From contig PFTH01000011.1 in the NCBI GenBank assembly GCA_002789465.1, forward strand, positions 1 to 8,735: DNA of 8,735 nt. Direction: 5' to 3'. The notes beneath the pieces were generated by a model. That model did no database searches, had not been told where the DNA came from, and was given only the letters and a program-made list of their open reading frames with translations. Positions 6,354 to 8,735 of the stretch are shown in pieces. Numbering within the stretch: the first letter of the stretch is position 1; each line of letters begins with the position of its first letter. The DNA comes from Candidatus Roizmanbacteria bacterium CG_4_9_14_0_8_um_filter_34_12. GTDB taxonomy: Bacteria > Patescibacteriota > Microgenomatia > UBA1406 > GWC2-37-13. A program made the translations under genes and the position numbers.

Positions 6354-7197
6354 TTTACCCCGTAATCAGAAAGCTTTGGGTATTGGTTCGGCGGTGAATA
6401 AGCATTCATCACGGATTAACAATAAAAATACCTCGATTTTAAATTCGAAATTGCGGGATTTACATAAAGTAATAATTGTCCTTCCTGCTTATAATGCTCA
6501 GAATACACTATTAAAAACTTATCAAGCAATTCCTAGTAAATACAAAAATAATCTTATTTTGGTTGATGACAAGAGCACTGATAAAACAGTTAAAGTTGCA
6601 AATAAACTCAAACTAATTTCCGTGATTACTCATGATAAAAATCAGGGGTATGGAAGTAATCAAAAAACTTGCTATCAAAAAGCCCTCGAAAAAAAAGTTG
6701 ACATTATTGTTATGCTTCATCCTGACTATCAATATCCACCTGAATTAATTGAACCAATGGTGGCAATGATAAAAACAGGAAAATTTGATTGTATTCTTGG
6801 CTCACGAATCTTAACCGGACTCGCCTTAAAAGGAAGAATGCCATTATATAAATATGTTGCCAATCGATTATTAACGTTAATTGAAAATATATGCACAGGT
6901 GCAAAATTATCCGAATATCATACTGGCTTACGTGCCTATAAAGCATCTATATTGAATACAATACCTTATATAAAAAACTCTGAAGATTTTATTTTTGATA
7001 ATCAAATTCTCCTACAGATTATCGCGAATGGATATCGAATTGGAGAAATTAGTTGCCCGGCACGATACTTTCCCCAAGCTTCTTCAATAAATTTTATTCG
7101 TAGCATTAAATATGGATTTGGCTGTCTATTTTGGGGTTTTATTTTTCTACTGGGAAGAACAAAAATTTATCATCATCCTTTGTTATATTTTAATTAA
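6343..7197 (+). CDS. GT2 glycosyltransferase, polyprenyl-phosphate-sugar-synthase-like
   Basis: The cytoplasmic GT-A-fold transferase (284 aa) probably moves a nucleotide sugar onto polyprenyl phosphate, supplying donors for the neighbouring GT-C enzymes. The order of motifs is: KVIIVLPAYNA (42-52), LILVDDKSTDKT (71-82) with nucleotide-binding D75-D76, NQGYGSNQKTC (100-110), VMLHPDYQYPPEL (123-135), LGSR (152-155) and SEYHTGLRAY (190-199), then R241-YFP and a short hydrophobic tail (about 256-270) that may touch the membrane. The usual metal-binding Asp-x-Asp is His-Pro-Asp here (126-128). The first 40 residues are basic, polar and low-complexity, and precede the fold; a TTG at codon 37 could be the real start, but the ATG overlapping the upstream gene suits coupling. 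GT2 membership is firm. The dolichol-phosphate-mannose-synthase-like role is inferred from family and neighbours. Confidence 0.8.
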   Translation: MKNSLPRNQKALGIGSAVNKHSSRINNKNTSILNSKLRDLHKVIIVLPAYNAQNTLLKTYQAIPSKYKNNLILVDDKSTDKTVKVANKLKLISVITHDKNQGYGSNQKTCYQKALEKKVDIIVMLHPDYQYPPELIEPMVAMIKTGKFDCILGSRILTGLALKGRMPLYKYVANRLLTLIENICTGAKLSEYHTGLRAYKASILNTIPYIKNSEDFIFDNQILLQIIANGYRIGEISCPARYFPQASSINFIRSIKYGFGCLFWGFIFLLGRTKIYHHPLLYFN

Positions 7198-7210
7198 AAA
7201 GTTATTTATC

Positions 7211-8452
7211 TTATTTCTCATCTTGATTAATCCCCTTTTGCCAAACTTCAATAATTAATGATGCATCTTGTGTATCAACAATTCCATCGTAGTTTAGATC
7301 AGCTTTGGCCACTTTAGTTGGGTCTTTTCCCGTGTTGTTTTGAATAATTAGCTGAATCATGACATAGTCAAGTGAGTCAACCTTACCATCAGCGATTCCC
7401 TGTTCTCCGGTAATGTCTCCGGCAAAGAAAGTTAGTCCAGATAGATCAAGATCGGTTGTGTTTGAGGATAATGTAATTGTATTTTCTCCACAATCATAAA
7501 GAGTGCTTGAATCGCGTCCGCTTAAACTACACACTTTTCTTTGAAGATGTTTGTCTGGTTTAACTAAAAATACATAATCATTACTTGGAACTAACCGTTG
7601 CTCAAACTGTCCATGCCAAAGATAATCCGATGATAAACTTGCAATAAAACTAATGGAATCATTATCTATCTCAACTCCATTCTTTAATATTTTGAGCTTA
7701 GTCAGGGCAGATTGATTAGCAATCCAATTTAAAACCCCTTGCATTCTATATTTTATCTTTATTACTACTTTTACAGATTCTTGGGATGAGGAGGAGGAGG
7801 TAGAAGCATTGGATGAACTGGACGATAAAGAACTTTGTTCAGAAGATGAACTTGATGACGCAACTGAGCCACTTGATGAGGACTGACTACTAGATGAACT
7901 TGTTGAAAACTCCCCCACTCCTCCACTTATTTCAGTTAATGTTGAATCGGAATTAATTTGATAAAGTTTAAAATTATCAATCAACAGTTGTGGAATGCCG
8001 GTAATTAACGCCTTTCCACTAATAGTTACTAAATTAACGTCTGTATTTTGTAAAAGCAGTTCTCCTTGGGCAGTGGAAATCTCTGCTTGAATATTAATTT
8101 TCCCTAGTTGATTAACTGTGTCTTTATTACTAGTATCTTGTCCTAAATCCTGACTAATTACACCGGTTTTATATTCTATTGAGGTAATTTGCACCTTTGC
8201 GTTGTCAAAGTTAATTGTTAGAAGATAACCGATTATGTTTAGGTTTTGATTCGGATTTGCTTTAAGCGTGTAACTAAAAGTATTGTTTTCCGCTATTTGG
8301 ACAGGAATCGGATCAACTCTTAATAAAACTGTTGGTGTGCCACTGGCTTTTGATTTTTTATTAAACCATCCTTTTGTTACACCGTAAACAATTGTCAGAA
8401 TCCCAATAATTAATAAAATACCAGTGGTAATAATTATTTTTTTTCTTATCAT
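7211..8452 (-). CDS. Membrane-anchored cohesin-like, Ser-linker, beta-domain, dockerin protein
   Basis: An exported surface protein of 413 aa. Residues 1-4 are basic and 5-24 form a membrane anchor or uncleaved signal. Residues 40-178 resemble a cohesin: VLLRVDPIPVQIAENNTFSY, then NIIGYLLTINFDNAKV and GKINIQAE follow the cohesin order of strands. Residues 183-226 are a Ser-rich linker. Residues 226-340 form a second beta domain with KVVIKIKYRMQG and, near its end, C308 and C321, likely a disulphide; I recall this module preceding dockerins in other candidate-phyla proteins. Residues 345-405 are a type I dockerin, with D346...D355-G-K-V-D-S-L-D362 (insertion in the first loop) and a canonical second loop, D385-LNYDG-IV-D393-TQD396. 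The start ATG overlaps the stop of the upstream dockerin gene by 4 nt. A surface scaffold or anchoring role is inferred; no catalytic domain is visible. It converges on the GT2 gene with 13 nt between stops and no clear terminator. Confidence 0.85.
   Translation of the reverse strand: MIRKKIIITTGILLIIGILTIVYGVTKGWFNKKSKASGTPTVLLRVDPIPVQIAENNTFSYTLKANPNQNLNIIGYLLTINFDNAKVQITSIEYKTGVISQDLGQDTSNKDTVNQLGKINIQAEISTAQGELLLQNTDVNLVTISGKALITGIPQLLIDNFKLYQINSDSTLTEISGGVGEFSTSSSSSQSSSSGSVASSSSSSEQSSLSSSSSNASTSSSSSQESVKVVIKIKYRMQGVLNWIANQSALTKLKILKNGVEIDNDSISFIASLSSDYLWHGQFEQRLVPSNDYVFLVKPDKHLQRKVCSLSGRDSSTLYDCGENTITLSSNTTDLDLSGLTFFAGDITGEQGIADGKVDSLDYVMIQLIIQNNTGKDPTKVAKADLNYDGIVDTQDASLIIEVWQKGINQDEK
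7775..7906 (-). other. Ser-rich linker coding segment (residues 183-226)
   Basis: About two thirds of these 44 residues are serine, broken by Gln, Glu, Thr, Ala, Gly and Asn. The codons mix TCN and AGY families throughout, so the composition is kept by selection on the protein and is not a microsatellite expansion. Such linkers are flexible and are plausible O-glycosylation targets for the PMT-type enzyme encoded at 1516-2979. Confidence 0.75.
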
Positions 8453-8735
8453 TTGTTGATTTTTTTAATAATAATATCTCTGTCTTGATCGTTAACTTGA
8501 CCATCTTTGTTAACGTCTGCATTCATTCCCATTGGGAGCATCCCTGAATAAGCTGCCCGAATAAAATAGTAATAATCAAGCATTTCAATTTTATTATTTT
8601 GATCAACGTCACCAATTATGGGTATCGGCGTTGGTGATGTTGTCAGTTGCGGTGGAAAAGTCGGATAAATCGTATTTATACCACGCAATCGTAACGATAA
8701 ATTTTTTAACTGTTCTGCTGTAAGAATGGAATAAT
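8449..8735 (-). CDS. Dockerin-containing exported protein, C-terminal part (N-terminus beyond right edge)
   Basis: The frame is open from the right edge to a TGA at 8449-8451, giving 94 visible full codons plus the stop; the start lies outside the window. After ILTAEQLKNLSLRLRG comes a Thr/Pro linker (PTFPPQLTTSPTPIP) and a type I dockerin with two calcium loops: D-V-D-Q-N-N-K-I-E-M-L-D and D-V-N-K-D-G-Q-V-N-D-Q-D, each followed by a helix. Dockerins bind cohesins, tethering their protein to a scaffold. The downstream gene, overlapping by ATGA, encodes a membrane-anchored cohesin-like domain and is the obvious candidate partner (inference). The catalytic or binding part of this protein is not visible. 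The linker resembles Thr/Pro-rich segments that are O-mannosylated in actinobacteria. A TTG at 8688 is not taken as the start, because the same frame continues upstream with dockerin-protein-like residues. Confidence 0.82.
   Translation of the reverse strand, partial: YSILTAEQLKNLSLRLRGINTIYPTFPPQLTTSPTPIPIIGDVDQNNKIEMLDYYYFIRAAYSGMLPMGMNADVNKDGQVNDQDRDIIIKKINK

Noticed and set aside
7198..7210. Bidirectional terminator between the convergent GT2 and cohesin/dockerin genes
   Set aside because: The 13-nt gap and its surroundings show no GC-containing hairpin.
7775..7906. A DNA microsatellite behind the Ser-rich linker
   Set aside because: The serine codons alternate between TCN and AGY families with no DNA period, so the repeat is at the protein level only.
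8449..8688. A complete 79-aa dockerin gene starting at a TTG at 8688
   Set aside because: The same frame is open to the right edge and reads sensibly (ILTAEQLKNLSLRLRG), so this is the C-terminal end of a longer protein, not a small gene.
1..8735. Recoded UGA (glycine) as in Gracilibacteria/Absconditabacteria
   Set aside because: TGA serves as the natural stop of several genes at overlaps and after complete domains, and no long frame needs an in-frame TGA.

Overview
The window is AT-rich, gene-dense bacterial DNA using the standard stop codons (TGA ends several genes, and I saw no in-frame TGA). It looks like a small-genome Candidate Phyla Radiation (Patescibacteria) bacterium, possibly Microgenomates-like. 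The signs are secreted proteins with (Ser)n-Gln-(Ser)n linkers, dockerin and cohesin-like modules, several multi-membrane-span GT-C glycosyltransferases in a row, overlapping ATGA stop/starts, and almost no Shine-Dalgarno sequences. This placement is inference, because the window has no marker gene.

Layout. (a) 1-781, minus: the N-terminal 260 residues of a secreted cysteine-rich protein that runs off the left edge. It has a signal peptide, a Cys-rich head, a Ser linker and four copies of a roughly 40-residue Cys module. (b) 846-1223, minus: three tiny overlapping membrane-protein genes (65, 31 and 28 codons) lying just upstream of (a). (c) 1224-1515: a non-coding patch with a candidate promoter, two tandem hairpins whose stem differences all preserve pairing, a short TTGTTA repeat and a dispersed-type GC-rich repeat. 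(d) 1516-4758, minus: a large GT-C transferase with an N-terminal beta-rich extracytoplasmic domain, followed 3 nt later by a PMT-type (GT39) protein O-mannosyltransferase. (e) 4770-7197, plus: another GT-C transferase overlapping a GT2 sugar transferase of the polyprenyl-phosphate-sugar-synthase type. It diverges from (d) across only 11 nt. (f) 7211-8735, minus: the C-terminal part of a dockerin protein entering from the right edge, overlapping by 4 nt a membrane-anchored protein with a cohesin-like domain, a 44-residue Ser-rich linker, a beta domain and a dockerin.

Working model (inference): the GT2 enzyme charges a polyprenyl-phosphate carrier with a sugar in the cytoplasm. The three GT-C enzymes use lipid-linked sugars outside the membrane, and the PMT-type one glycosylates Ser/Thr of exported proteins. 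The neighbouring exported proteins carry Ser-rich or Thr/Pro-rich linkers, which are plausible acceptors. The cohesin-like and dockerin modules could assemble the glycosylated proteins at the cell surface. No tRNA, rRNA, CRISPR array, transposase or replication origin was seen.
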